Source: Alphaproteobacteria bacterium
GTDB taxonomy: Bacteria > Pseudomonadota > Alphaproteobacteria > Caulobacterales > Aquidulcibacteraceae
DNA: 56,558 nucleotides
Assembly (NCBI GenBank): GCA_016124255.1
Contig: WGOB01000001.1
Location: forward strand, 1-56,558
Direction of reading: 5' to 3'
Both the position numbers and the translations under genes were made by a program. This document shows positions 16,249 through 24,160 of this stretch, in pieces; the stretch's first letter is position 1, and each line of letters starts with the position of its first letter. The notes beneath the pieces were generated by a model. That model did no database searches, was not told the origin of the DNA, and saw nothing but the letters and a program-made list of their open reading frames with translations.

Positions 16249-18468
16249 ATGGAAAACTTCAAGCTTGAGATCGACGGCGACGGCATTGCGCTCATCACCT
16301 TCGACGTGCCCGGGCGTTCGATGAACACGATCACCGGCGGCGTCGTCCGCGACATCGTCGCGCTCGCCAACGAGATCAAGTCGAACGACAAGATCAAAGG
16401 CGCCGTGATCACATCCGGCAAGGCGAGCGGGTTCTGCGCCGGCGCTGATCTCGGCGAGATGGGCTCTGGCGGCCTCGCCGGCGGGGGAACGCCGAAAACG
16501 CCGAAGACGGAGGAAGAGCGCCTGAAGGACGCGTTCGACGGCGCCTTCATGCTCAACAAGACGTTCCGCGAATTGGAGACGTGCGGCAAGCCGGTGGCGT
16601 GCGCGCTTGAAGGGCTGGCGCTCGGCGGCGGGCTTGAGATCGCGCTCGCGTGCCATTATCGCGTCGCGGCGGACAATCCGCGCATCCAGTTCGGTCTGCC
16701 GGAATCGAAAGTGGGTTTGCTGCCTGGCGCCGGCGGCACCCAGCGCCTGCCGCGTCTCATCGGCGTCCAGCCGGCCGCGATGATGATTCTGCAAGGCCAG
16801 TCGAAGAGCCCGGAAGAAGCAAAGGCCCTCGGCTTCATCAATGAAGTCGTGCCGGCGGGACAGACGGTCGAGGCCGCGAAGAAATGGGTGAAGGCCAATC
16901 CGAAGGCCGTCGCGCCGTGGGACGTGAAGGGCTATCGCGTCAAGGACGGACCTTATTCGCCGGGCGGCGCCATGGCGTTCGTCGGCGGCAATGCGCTCGT
17001 GTCGAAGCAGACGTACGGGAATTATCCCGCGCAGAAGAACATCCTCTCTTGCATCTATGAAGGCGTGCAGGTGCCGATCGATGCGGGGCTCAGAATTGAG
17101 AGCCGCTATTTCGTGAAGACGATGCAGACGCCCCAGGCGCGCGGCATGATCCGTTCGCTCTTCCTCTCGATGCAGGAATTGTCGAAGGGCGGAAACCGCC
17201 CCGCCGGCCATCCCCCGACCGAGATCAAGAAGGTCGCGGTCATCGGCGCGGGCCTGATGGGCGCGGGCATCGCCTATGTGCAGGCGAAAGCCGGCGTGGA
17301 AACAGTGCTGATCGACGTCAGCCAGGAAGCGGCCGACAAAGGCAAGGCCTATTCGCAACGCCTCGTCGACAAGGACGTCTCGCGCGGCAAATCGACCAAA
17401 GAGAAAGGCGACGCGCTCCTCGCGCTGATCACGCCGACGACGGATTATGCTGCGATCAAGGGCGCCGATCTCGTGATCGAGGCGGTGTTCGAGAATCCGG
17501 AACTGAAGGCCGAGATCACCAAGAAGGCCGAGGCCGAATTGGGCGAGAACGCCGTCTTCGGTTCAAATACATCGACGCTGCCGATCACGGGCCTCGCGAA
17601 AGCGTCGTCGCGACCGGCGAATTTCATCGGCATCCACTTCTTCTCGCCGGTCGAGCGGATGGGGCTCGTAGAGCTCATCGTCGGCAAGGAGACGAGCGAG
17701 GCGACGATCGCCAAGGCGATCGACTACACGCTGAAGATCAAGAAGACGCCCATCGTTGTGAACGACAGTCGCGGCTTCTACACCTCGCGCTGCTTCGGCA
17801 CCTACACCACCGAGGGCATCGAGATGCTGTCGGACGGCATCGCCCCGGCGATCATCGAGAATGTCGGCCGGCAAGCCGGCATGCCGATGGGCGCCCTCGA
17901 AGTGTCGGACTCGGTCGGCCTCGACACCGCGCTCAAGATCGGCAAGCAAATGGCCGAAGCGATGGGTGCGGATTATAAGGGCGATGCGCGCGGCCGCCTC
18001 ATGGCCTGGATCGTAGAGGAGAAAGGCCGCGTGGGCCGCAAGGCCGGCAAGGGCTTCTACGATTACGACGAGAACAATCGCCCCACGCGCATCTGGCCCG
18101 AACTCACCGCGCAGCTCGATATCAAAGTGACGGATTGCCCGCCGGAGATGAAGAAGGAGCTCACCAAGCGCTTCCTCTTCCGCCAATGCATCGAAGTCGC
18201 GCGCTGCTTTGAAGAAGGCGTGATCACCGATCCGCGCGACGCCGACGTCGGCTCGATCCTGGCGTGGGGCTTTGCGCCCTACACCGGCGGGTGCGTTTCC
18301 TACATCGATCTCTTCTGGGGCGCGGCGGAATTCGTGAAGGAGGCCGATCGTCTCGCGCAAACCTATGGCGAACGCTTCACGCCGCCGAAGCTGCTGCGCG
18401 AGATGGCCGCCAAGAACGAGACGTTCTACGGCCGCTTCGGCGCCAAGAAGGAAAAGGCCGCAGCCTAA
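16249..18468 (+). CDS. fadJ: FadJ-like bifunctional enoyl-CoA hydratase/3-hydroxyacyl-CoA dehydrogenase
   Basis: Multifunctional beta-oxidation protein, 739 aa. The N-terminal crotonase domain (1-190) has an oxyanion-hole region SGFCAGADL (60-68) and the catalytic Glu region GGGLEIALAC and LPESKVGLLPGAGG. The central Rossmann domain has VAVIGAGLMGAG near 330 and binds NAD. Two C-terminal HCDH domains follow, with HFFSPVERM (near 465) and GKGFYDY (near 605). Hydration and dehydrogenation of enoyl-CoA take place here, and the adjacent thiolase completes the cycle. ATG 16249 is preferred over ATG 16243 because the GGAGG at 16237-16241 is correctly spaced only for the former. The operon ends after this gene at a strong terminator. 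Confidence 0.92.
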   Translation: MENFKLEIDGDGIALITFDVPGRSMNTITGGVVRDIVALANEIKSNDKIKGAVITSGKASGFCAGADLGEMGSGGLAGGGTPKTPKTEEERLKDAFDGAFMLNKTFRELETCGKPVACALEGLALGGGLEIALACHYRVAADNPRIQFGLPESKVGLLPGAGGTQRLPRLIGVQPAAMMILQGQSKSPEEAKALGFINEVVPAGQTVEAAKKWVKANPKAVAPWDVKGYRVKDGPYSPGGAMAFVGGNALVSKQTYGNYPAQKNILSCIYEGVQVPIDAGLRIESRYFVKTMQTPQARGMIRSLFLSMQELSKGGNRPAGHPPTEIKKVAVIGAGLMGAGIAYVQAKAGVETVLIDVSQEAADKGKAYSQRLVDKDVSRGKSTKEKGDALLALITPTTDYAAIKGADLVIEAVFENPELKAEITKKAEAELGENAVFGSNTSTLPITGLAKASSRPANFIGIHFFSPVERMGLVELIVGKETSEATIAKAIDYTLKIKKTPIVVNDSRGFYTSRCFGTYTTEGIEMLSDGIAPAIIENVGRQAGMPMGALEVSDSVGLDTALKIGKQMAEAMGADYKGDARGRLMAWIVEEKGRVGRKAGKGFYDYDENNRPTRIWPELTAQLDIKVTDCPPEMKKELTKRFLFRQCIEVARCFEEGVITDPRDADVGSILAWGFAPYTGGCVSYIDLFWGAAEFVKEADRLAQTYGERFTPPKLLREMAAKNETFYGRFGAKKEKAAA

Positions 18469-18494
18469 TCCGCGCTTCGGTTCGTATTGCGAAG

Positions 18495-18528
18495 GGGCGT
18501 CGGCGACGAGCCGGCGCCCTTTTGTTTT
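18495..18528 (+). terminator. Rho-independent terminator of the beta-oxidation operon
   Basis: GGGCGTCGGC (18495-18504), loop GACGA, GCCGGCGCCC (18510-18519) with one G-U pair, followed by TTTTGTTTT. It lies 26 nt after the fadJ-like stop and before the cyclophilin gene, so these are separate transcription units. Confidence 0.85.
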
Positions 18529-18570
18529 ACGGCGCGCTCGTTTAGCTTCGACGGCGAGGAGATGAGGGAC

Positions 18571-19482
18571 ATGCGCAGAATGATGCTGAGCGCGGCGGCG
18601 CTTGCGTTGACGGCGTGCGCGTCGGCGCCGCAGTCGATGGCGCCCGACACGGCGCCGGTCGCCGCGCGGACGATTCCGGAGATCATGGCGTCGATCCCGG
18701 CGAGCGATTGGGCCGATCTCGATCCGGAGAACACGCTCTATCTTGAACTGCCGAGCGGGCGCGTGGTGATCGAACTCGCGCCGGACTACGCGCCCAATCA
18801 TGTCGCCAACATCAAGGCGCTGGCGCGCGAGGGTTTCTTCGACGCGGCCGCGGTGGTGCGGGTGCAAGAGAATTACGTCGCGCAATGGGGGCGGCCGGAG
18901 GATGCGCCGGCCCATGCGTTCCAGAACGGTCGCGCCACCTTGCCGGCCGAGTTTGATCGTCCGATTACGGATGATCTGCCGTTCGTGCGGCTGCCGGATC
19001 GCGATGCCTACGCCGATGAGGTCGGGTTCTCCGGCAATTTCCCGGTTGCGCGCGGGAACGGGCGCGCCTGGCTTGCGCACTGCTACGCCATGGTCGGCGC
19101 CGGGCGCGATGTGGCGGCGGATTCCGGCGGCGGGGGCGAGCTTTACGTGACGATCGGCAATGCGCCGCGCAATCTCGATCTGAACGTCACGCTGGTCGGG
19201 CGCGTGGTCTCCGGCATCGAGCATCTGACGACTCTGAAGCGCGGCACGGGCGATCTCGGCTTCTACGAGACGGCCGCCGAGCGCACGCCGATCCGCACGA
19301 TGCGGGTCGCGGCCGATGTTCCGCCTGCGGAGCGTACGGCGCTGCAGGCGCTGCGCACAGACAGCGCAAGTTTCGCCGAACTGGTCGAAGCGCGCCGCAA
19401 CCGGCGCGACGAATGGTATCTCCATCCCGCCGGCGCGATCGGGCTGTGCAACGTCCCGCTGCCGGTGCGTGGCGCGCCTTAA
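18571..19482 (+). CDS. Cyclophilin-type peptidyl-prolyl isomerase, lipoprotein
   Basis: Periplasmic PPIase that catalyses cis-trans isomerisation of proline peptide bonds, 303 aa. A lipoprotein signal peptide precedes ALTACAS. The cyclophilin domain runs from about 45: ENTLYLELPSGRVVIELAPD, then NHVANIKALAREGFFD, later LYVTIGNAPRNLD. The canonical F-A-R/Q-F active-site residues are divergent (VVRVQENYVAQWG), and a long insertion occurs before the last strands, as in other alphaproteobacterial members. Starts at 18562 and 18571 are both possible; the second has AGGAG at good spacing. The terminator directly upstream rules out longer starts. Converges on the HipA-like gene. Confidence 0.85.
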   Translation: MRRMMLSAAALALTACASAPQSMAPDTAPVAARTIPEIMASIPASDWADLDPENTLYLELPSGRVVIELAPDYAPNHVANIKALAREGFFDAAAVVRVQENYVAQWGRPEDAPAHAFQNGRATLPAEFDRPITDDLPFVRLPDRDAYADEVGFSGNFPVARGNGRAWLAHCYAMVGAGRDVAADSGGGGELYVTIGNAPRNLDLNVTLVGRVVSGIEHLTTLKRGTGDLGFYETAAERTPIRTMRVAADVPPAERTALQALRTDSASFAELVEARRNRRDEWYLHPAGAIGLCNVPLPVRGAP

Positions 19483-19502
19483 GCCGCGCGTTCGTCGCGA
19501 CG

Positions 19503-20186
19503 TCAGGCGCAGAAATACGCGATGACGCGCGGCGAGAGCGCGGCTCGGTCGGCGCCGTCGAACCAGGCGTCGGGGGCGCCTTCAAGCATGCGTGCAACGG
19601 TCCTGGCCGGCAGCAGGCGCACGGGCGGCGGCGGGTCTGCGGCGCGCAGATGCGTCGGCGGCAGCGTTTCAGGGCGCTCCGTGCGCCCGGCGACGAGGCG
19701 GTTGAGAAACAGGCAGCCGTTGAAATCGATCGCCCACGCCGCGCCCTCGGCGTCGCGGAGGAGGTTCGGGTTCTTGCGCGTGCGGTCGACATTTGCGAGC
19801 ATCATATCCGCGATCATCAGGGGGCGGATAAAATCATCCGGCAGGGCGTCGAGAGCGTCGCCGGCGATGGGCGATGCGTCGGGAATGTAGGCGATGGCGA
19901 GATTCCATCCGCGGCTGCGTCTGACCACGTCATCGAACTCATCGGTGCCCGTCTGCCAGGGGAAATCCTCCGGCAGCCAGACCGGGTAAGCCGCCGGCGC
20001 GGCGACGCCGAACTCGCGGGCGACGCGCAGCGCGATGAACTCGGTCAGCAGCGCGCGCGGACCGCCGCCGGCGCCGCTGAACTTGAGCACGGCCTCCTCG
20101 CCCGACGAAAGCCGCGCGCGGGCGGGCGCGCCGCTGCCGGTGCGAAAGACCTCCAGAAGCGCGTCGACGACGCGGTCGCGGGTCAC
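19503..20186 (-). CDS. HipA-like (HipA_2 family) protein kinase
   Basis: Small stand-alone kinase-fold protein of the HipA_2 type, 227 aa from a GTG that overlaps the upstream TGA (GTGA at 20183-20186). Features: AVLKFSG (nucleotide-binding Lys strand, about 32-38), TEFIALRVAREFGV helix, the catalytic loop ANVDRTRKNPN (about 128-138; Asp and Asn), and the metal-binding IDFNG (about 150-154), equivalent to the kinase DFG. No HipB-like HTH antitoxin is encoded next to it, so a classical toxin-antitoxin pair is not supported. Coupling to a YbaY-type lipoprotein gene is odd for a cytoplasmic kinase. Substrate unknown. Confidence 0.75.
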   Translation of the reverse strand: MTRDRVVDALLEVFRTGSGAPARARLSSGEEAVLKFSGAGGGPRALLTEFIALRVAREFGVAAPAAYPVWLPEDFPWQTGTDEFDDVVRRSRGWNLAIAYIPDASPIAGDALDALPDDFIRPLMIADMMLANVDRTRKNPNLLRDAEGAAWAIDFNGCLFLNRLVAGRTERPETLPPTHLRAADPPPPVRLLPARTVARMLEGAPDAWFDGADRAALSPRVIAYFCA

Positions 20187-20998
20187 GGCGTGCGGCCGCA
20201 GCCTTGCAGCGTCTGATCGCCGACGGAGACCGAGACGGTGGCGGGAAACATCTCGCCGCTCATCACGTCCTGGCACGGCGTGCGCCGGATCAGGATCGCG
20301 AGCGCGCGGCCCTCCGCGCTCACGTCATAGCGGGTGACGCCTTCGCTGTGCGCGGACGGCGCGGGCAGGGGCGCAGCGAGCGTGGTGTTGCCGTAATCGT
20401 AGGAGAGCTCGAAGCGGTCGGCGAAGAGGTCGAGCAGCCAGCCCGGCTCGTTGCCGACCGCGCGGAAGGCGACGCCGCGTTGGCGCAGCGCGCGATCGCT
20501 GTGGCCCCCGCCTGTGGGCGCCTCCGTCGCAGGCGTCTCCGTTGTCGGCGCGGGCGCGGGCGCCGACGCCGGCTCGGTGACGCTGACGATCGCGATGTCG
20601 AGCGTACGCGGCGCGCCCTGCGGGATCACGGGGGCGGATTGCGGTGTGGTGGAGCGCAGCTCGCCGCCGGCGGCGCGGGCTTCCGCGCGCAGCACATAGC
20701 GCCCGCGCGGATCGATGCGCCCGGGTTCGTAGACGAGCGTGAACGGAAAGGGCGCCGCCGCCGCGCCGGTCAGCACGATCTCCTGGCGTGCGACGATCGT
20801 CGCGGGCGCATCGGCGCGGCTGACCTCCTGCAGCGTGACGACGACCGCGCCGGGGCGCGGCAGCGCCTGGCGCCCCTCATAGGTCACAGCGCCCGTGACC
20901 GTCGCGGTCGCAGCGCCGCGCGGCGCGCCCGCGCAGGCGGCTGCGAGCACCATCAGGCACGCCAGCGCGCCCAGCGGACGAAGCGATTTCGACAACAT
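20183..20998 (-). CDS. YbaY-type lipoprotein with COG3650-like C-terminal domain
   Basis: Two-domain lipoprotein, 271 aa. The signal peptide ends at the lipobox VLAAAC. Domain 1 (about 30-135) matches the YbaY/YscW-like family: ALPRPGAVVVTLQEVSRAD, FTLVYEPGRIDPRGRYVLRA. A Pro/Thr-rich linker follows, then domain 2 (about 175-271) with FRAVGNEPGWLLDLF and two cysteines in TPCQDVMSGEMFP and LQGCG, probably disulphide-bonded. The start ATG 20998 has GGAGGTGG 7-14 nt upstream. Domain 2 resembles the central domain of the lipoprotein at 25435-26313. Its stop overlaps the start of the HipA-like gene by 4 nt. Family functions are unknown. Confidence 0.78.
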   Translation of the reverse strand: MLSKSLRPLGALACLMVLAAACAGAPRGAATATVTGAVTYEGRQALPRPGAVVVTLQEVSRADAPATIVARQEIVLTGAAAAPFPFTLVYEPGRIDPRGRYVLRAEARAAGGELRSTTPQSAPVIPQGAPRTLDIAIVSVTEPASAPAPAPTTETPATEAPTGGGHSDRALRQRGVAFRAVGNEPGWLLDLFADRFELSYDYGNTTLAAPLPAPSAHSEGVTRYDVSAEGRALAILIRRTPCQDVMSGEMFPATVSVSVGDQTLQGCGRTP

Positions 20999-21067
20999 GC
21001 ACCCACCTCCGCGCACAATTTTTCGCCTGCCGGCGATTGTTCCCTAATTTCGCCGTGCGGCGAAGGC

Positions 21068-21847
21068 ATGTCCACGTCCATGCGCAAGGACATGGCCAAG
21101 GTGATCGTGGAGCGGCCGCGCCACAATTCGCAGCACGGGCATTTTACGCCCGGCCGCGCGCGCGCGCTCACCGACGACGACGACGCGCCGCTTCGCGCGC
21201 GCGTGAAGCCGACGCGCCAGGAGAAGACCAAGAACCTCAACGAGCACCTGGGCCCGCTGAAGCGCTACCTGGAAGGCCAGGTCGGGCGCCCATGGGACAA
21301 GGTCTATTCCGAGATCTCGGCGCACCTGAAGGCGACCAACCCCGTGCAGCAGCACGTGCGCGATCACCTCGACGATTTCGTCGCGGTGAAGACGCGCATG
21401 GAGAACGGCCGGGTGATGTCGCAGCACAAATACCTGGGGCCCGTGCCGCTCGATCAGGAATGGCGCCGCTTCTATGTCCATCCCCGGACCGGACTCCTGC
21501 GCAAGAACGCGCAATGGCGCTCCTGGAACGCCAAGCGCAAGGACGCGCGCGCGGCCGCCGAAAAGGCGCTGCATGCGCGGATGCGCGTCGTCTCCTCGCA
21601 TGTCCAACTGCATCGCCTCGATGACGGCGGCTGGTGGGAAGTGACGCTGAAGGACATCGTCGACGAACGCCGGACCGTACGCGTCAGCGACAGCCGCACC
21701 ACGACTGTCCCCAAGCCCTGGGTCGACGTGGTGATCAGCGCCGGCCTCAGCGCGCGTGCGCCGGAAGAGCTCTACGGGCGCGGCGGCGTCTACGCCGCGC
21801 GCAAACGCGCGCTCGGCAAGAAGGAAAAGAAGGCGCACGGTCTTTGA
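21068..21847 (+). CDS. Conserved protein of unknown function (KVIVERPR family)
   Basis: Soluble basic protein of 259 aa, no signal peptide or membrane helix. It opens with MRKDMAKVIVERPR (from residue 5), followed by a disordered Gly/Arg/His stretch, then KNLNEHLGPLKRYLEGQVGR and PWDKVYSEISAHL (about 60-93), and YVHPRTGLLRKN near 138. I recall similar proteins in Planctomycetes, Myxobacteria and Alphaproteobacteria, annotated only as hypothetical. ATG 21068 and ATG 21080 are both possible; codons further upstream overlap the divergent lipoprotein promoter region. It is monocistronic between two short intergenic regions. No function can be proposed. Confidence 0.75.
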   Translation: MSTSMRKDMAKVIVERPRHNSQHGHFTPGRARALTDDDDAPLRARVKPTRQEKTKNLNEHLGPLKRYLEGQVGRPWDKVYSEISAHLKATNPVQQHVRDHLDDFVAVKTRMENGRVMSQHKYLGPVPLDQEWRRFYVHPRTGLLRKNAQWRSWNAKRKDARAAAEKALHARMRVVSSHVQLHRLDDGGWWEVTLKDIVDERRTVRVSDSRTTTVPKPWVDVVISAGLSARAPEELYGRGGVYAARKRALGKKEKKAHGL

Positions 21848-21870
21848 CGACCGGCAGCGCCCAAAGCGTT

Positions 21871-21920
21871 AGGCCGGTTTCGGACCGAAAACCGCTTCAC
21901 ACTTTTCCTGAAACCGGCCT
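21871..21920. repeat. Intergenic palindromic repeat (11-bp arms)
   Basis: AGGCCGGTTTC (21871-21881) pairs exactly with GAAACCGGCCT (21910-21920) around a loop containing a second, partial GGTTTC/GAAAACC pairing and CACACTTTTCCTG. This arrangement resembles short palindromic intergenic repeats common in Alphaproteobacteria. It ends 11 nt before the next start codon. Confidence 0.65.
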
Positions 21921-21931
21921 AGGTAGGCCGC

Positions 21932-22198
21932 ATGGCCAGATACACCGGGCAGACGTTCACCGACCAGCGCGTGGCGCTCGATGGGAACGAGTACGAAGAC
22001 TGCACCTTCAAGAACGTCACGCTCGTCTATGCCGGCGGCGCGCTGCCGGCGATCCGCAATTGCGGGTTCGAGCAATTCAATCTCGCGTTCGAGGGCGCAG
22101 CGGAAAACACGCTGGCGTTCCTGCGCGCGCTGTCGGGCCCGAAGAGCGGCTTCCGCCCGATCGTGGAAGGCACCTTCAAGGCAATCCTCGATCCGTAG
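21932..22198 (+). CDS. Small conserved hypothetical protein
   Basis: 88 aa, acidic and cytosolic. MARYTGQTFTDQRVALDGNE, then CTFKNVTLVYAGG and NCGFEQFNLAFEGAAENT: two short strand-like, Cys/Asn-spaced segments, loosely like pentapeptide or beta-helix rungs, then a helix (LAFLRALSG). The ATG lies directly behind the palindromic repeat and has no strong Shine-Dalgarno. It converges on the OmpA gene across a hairpin that can act in both directions. Codon use matches neighbours, so I accept it as real. Function unknown. Confidence 0.62.
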   Translation: MARYTGQTFTDQRVALDGNEYEDCTFKNVTLVYAGGALPAIRNCGFEQFNLAFEGAAENTLAFLRALSGPKSGFRPIVEGTFKAILDP

Positions 22199-22214
22199 GC
22201 TGCAGACGCAAGAA

Positions 22215-22238
22215 GGGCCGCGCAACGCGGCGCGGCCC
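22215..22238. terminator. Probable bidirectional terminator hairpin
   Basis: GGGCCGCGC (22215-22223), loop AACGCG, GCGCGGCCC (22230-22238). It stands between convergent genes. On the minus strand it is followed by TTCTTG; on the plus strand by CTCAAG, so the T-run is weak in both directions. Confidence 0.55.
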
Positions 22239-22265
22239 CTCAAGATGTCATCCCGTCGCCGTGCG

Positions 22266-22919
22266 TCAGGCCTGCACGGCCTTCAGACGAATCTCCACGC
22301 GGCGGTTTTGTTCACGGCCCTGCGCGGTCGCGTTGGAGGCGATCGGCTGGGTTTCGCCCATGCCGCGCGCCACCAGGCGTTCGCGCTGCACGCCGTTATT
22401 GATCAGCACGGAGCCGACGGCGAACGCGCGGTTCTCCGAGAGTTCCTGATTGTAATCATCGGCGCCCGTGGAATCGGCGTGACCGATAACGTCGACCGTC
22501 GTCGACGGATAGTCGCGCAGCGTCCGTGCGACGTCGGCGAGCGTGGGCACGAACTGGCTCTTCACCACCGCCTGGTCGAAATCGAACGTGATCGATGCCG
22601 GCATGCGCAGGAGGATTTCGTCTTGGGCCGTGCGCTGTACTTCGATCTGAGACTCGCGCAATTGCGCGCGCAGCTGCGCTTCCTGGCGATCCATGTAGCC
22701 GCCGATGGCGCCGCCGGCGATGCCGCCGATGATCGCGCCGATCACGGCGTTGCGTGAATCGCTGCCGCCGGCGAGCGTGCCGAGCGCTGCGCCCGTGCCC
22801 GCGCCGACCAGCACGCCTGTGCCGGTGTTGTTGCGGACACGATCGCCCGTATACGGATCAGTTGTGGTGCACGACGCCGCAACCAACGCCGCCGCAGAAA
22901 CAAATAGAATAGACCGCAT
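22266..22919 (-). CDS. OmpA-family peptidoglycan-associated lipoprotein with glycine zipper
   Basis: Outer-membrane lipoprotein that ties the membrane to peptidoglycan, 217 aa (YiaD-like). Lipobox VAASC at about 14-18. Glycine-zipper segment (about 35-75: GVLVGAGTGAALGTLAGG, NAVIGAIIGGIAGGAIGGYM). C-terminal OmpA domain (about 108-215): ITFDFDQA, VDVIGHADSTG, the helix NQELSENRAFAVGSVLINNG and the terminal NRRVEI. The start ATG 22919 is chosen because GGAGG sits 6 nt upstream; an in-frame GTG two codons earlier overlaps that site. A single-gene unit by appearance. Confidence 0.9.
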   Translation of the reverse strand: MRSILFVSAAALVAASCTTTDPYTGDRVRNNTGTGVLVGAGTGAALGTLAGGSDSRNAVIGAIIGGIAGGAIGGYMDRQEAQLRAQLRESQIEVQRTAQDEILLRMPASITFDFDQAVVKSQFVPTLADVARTLRDYPSTTVDVIGHADSTGADDYNQELSENRAFAVGSVLINNGVQRERLVARGMGETQPIASNATAQGREQNRRVEIRLKAVQA

Positions 22920-23055
22920 TTTCACCCTCCAAGTCGCTCCGGCGCTTTAGGAAGAAGTCGGCGGGATACGGAAGGTTCCCCCGCGCGCCGCGCTTTTCCT
23001 GCCGCTTTGGGCCGCTTGTGTGGCAAATCCGGTCTGAGCCCACGATGAACGAGGT

Positions 23056-23568
23056 TTAAGGCGTGTTTACAAAGCGCCGCACCTGCTCCCCCAACACCAT
23101 GTCGACCAGCGGCGCGAGTTCGGCGAGGCCTGCGCTCGGCGGCCCCGCGGCGACGAAGGTCAGCGTCAGGCGCGCGCCATTCTCGTGCGGCGCGAGCTGC
23201 ATGGTGAGAATGCTCGTCGTCGGACGGTCCTGCAGCGGTCCCAGCGGCGCGTCGAGGCGCAACAGGGCGCCGGGGATCGCAACAAGGACGCGCCCATGCG
23301 CCACCGATCCCGCCGCCCAGGTCTCGCAAAAGCACCCGCCTGCCGTCGGATCGAGCGTCATGTTGGCGGCCGCGCCGGAATAGGTGTGGTCGTCCGACCA
23401 CCACGATCCGATGGCGACGAGGCGGGCCCAGGCCTCGGCCGGCGCCAGCGCGATATCCGCCTCGTGCGCCACGCTGAAGCCGTCCGCGCCGCTGGCGGTC
23501 ACCTCGGCCCGCGCCGGCCCGCCGAACGCCAGAAACCCAGCCGCTGCAGCGGTGATGAGTGCGCGCAT
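23056..23568 (-). CDS. Exported SRPBCC (START-like) family protein
   Basis: 170 aa. The signal peptide MRALITAAAAGFLAFGGPAR and A-E-V cleavage region precede an SRPBCC/Bet v1-like domain: FSVAHEADIALAPAEAWARL (about 31-50), WWSDDHTYSGAA, GGCFCETW, then a long C-terminal helix. These folds bind hydrophobic ligands; a periplasmic location is less usual. The ATG 23568 has GGGGAGG upstream. The 178-nt upstream gap holds the site at 23614-23623 and nothing else I can support. Ligand and role unknown. Confidence 0.72.
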   Translation of the reverse strand: MRALITAAAAGFLAFGGPARAEVTASGADGFSVAHEADIALAPAEAWARLVAIGSWWSDDHTYSGAAANMTLDPTAGGCFCETWAAGSVAHGRVLVAIPGALLRLDAPLGPLQDRPTTSILTMQLAPHENGARLTLTFVAAGPPSAGLAELAPLVDMVLGEQVRRFVNTP

Positions 23569-23613
23569 CTCGTCCTCCCCGAAAATTGAGGGCTCACTCA
23601 AATCGGGCTTGAA

Positions 23614-23623
23614 TGACCAGTCA
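23614..23623. promoter_or_regulatory. Possible TetR-type half-palindrome upstream of the SRPBCC gene
   Basis: TGACCAGTCA: TGAC and GTCA arms around a 2-nt centre, 46 nt upstream of the start codon and overlapping a TTGACT -35-like hexamer on the minus strand. Many TetR-type operators look like this, but no TetR gene is nearby. Confidence 0.25.
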
Positions 23624-23746
23624 AGGCGAACTCTTGCACATAAGAATGAGTATCACTAAGGTCGGGTTGGGGCTGACGGTCCGGGAGCGCGCGATGATCA
23701 TTCTTGGCTGCAGCGCGTGCTGGCTCGCGCAACGCCTGCGCCGTGA

Positions 23747-24160
23747 TCATGAGAGAAAGCCGCGGATGCGCGCGGCCAGCGCGCGGTCGTCTTTCAGCTC
23801 GCATTCCCAGACCACGAGCGCAGACCAGCCGAGCGATCCGAGCGCCGCCAAGGTGCGCGCGTCGCGGGCGACGTTGCGGGCGATCTTCGCGGACCAGTAG
23901 GCGGCGTTGGCGCGCGGCGCACGCGCGCCGCGTTTGCAAGTATGCCCGTGCCAGAAGCACCCGTGGATAAAGATCGCCTTGCGCCGGGATACGCACGCGA
24001 TGTCGGGCCGCCCGGGGAGATCGTCGCGGCGGAGCGAATAGCGATAGCCGAGGCGATGCACGAGGCTGCGCACGATGCGTTCAGGACGCGTGTCCCGGCT
24101 CTTCACTGCGCGCATCACCGCGGAACGTTCCGCAGGAGAGAATGGATCGGCGCCGGGCAT
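23747..24160 (-). CDS. vsr: Very short patch repair endonuclease (Vsr)
   Basis: Nicks DNA 5' of T in T:G mismatches that arise when 5-methylcytosine deaminates, so it protects methylated sites from mutation. 137 aa, the normal length. Motifs: RSAVMRAVKSRDTRPE (about 12-27), the LPGRPDI motif carrying the metal-binding Asp (about 48-54), FIHGCFWHGHTC (about 64-75) with the Zn and stacking residues, and WECELKDD near the end. The ATG overlaps the methyltransferase stop by one base (TGATG), so the repair enzyme is co-translated with the methylase that creates its substrate. The coupling also fixes the start. Confidence 0.93.
   Translation of the reverse strand: MPGADPFSPAERSAVMRAVKSRDTRPERIVRSLVHRLGYRYSLRRDDLPGRPDIACVSRRKAIFIHGCFWHGHTCKRGARAPRANAAYWSAKIARNVARDARTLAALGSLGWSALVVWECELKDDRALAARIRGFLS

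Noticed and set aside
20204-21067. In-frame upstream extension of the KVIVERPR-family gene
   Set aside because: It runs antisense through the YbaY-type lipoprotein gene and its ribosome site; the protein becomes family-like only from 21068.
23646-23900. Small plus-strand ORF between the SRPBCC and vsr genes
   Set aside because: It runs into the vsr coding region antisense and has no recognisable domain or good start context.
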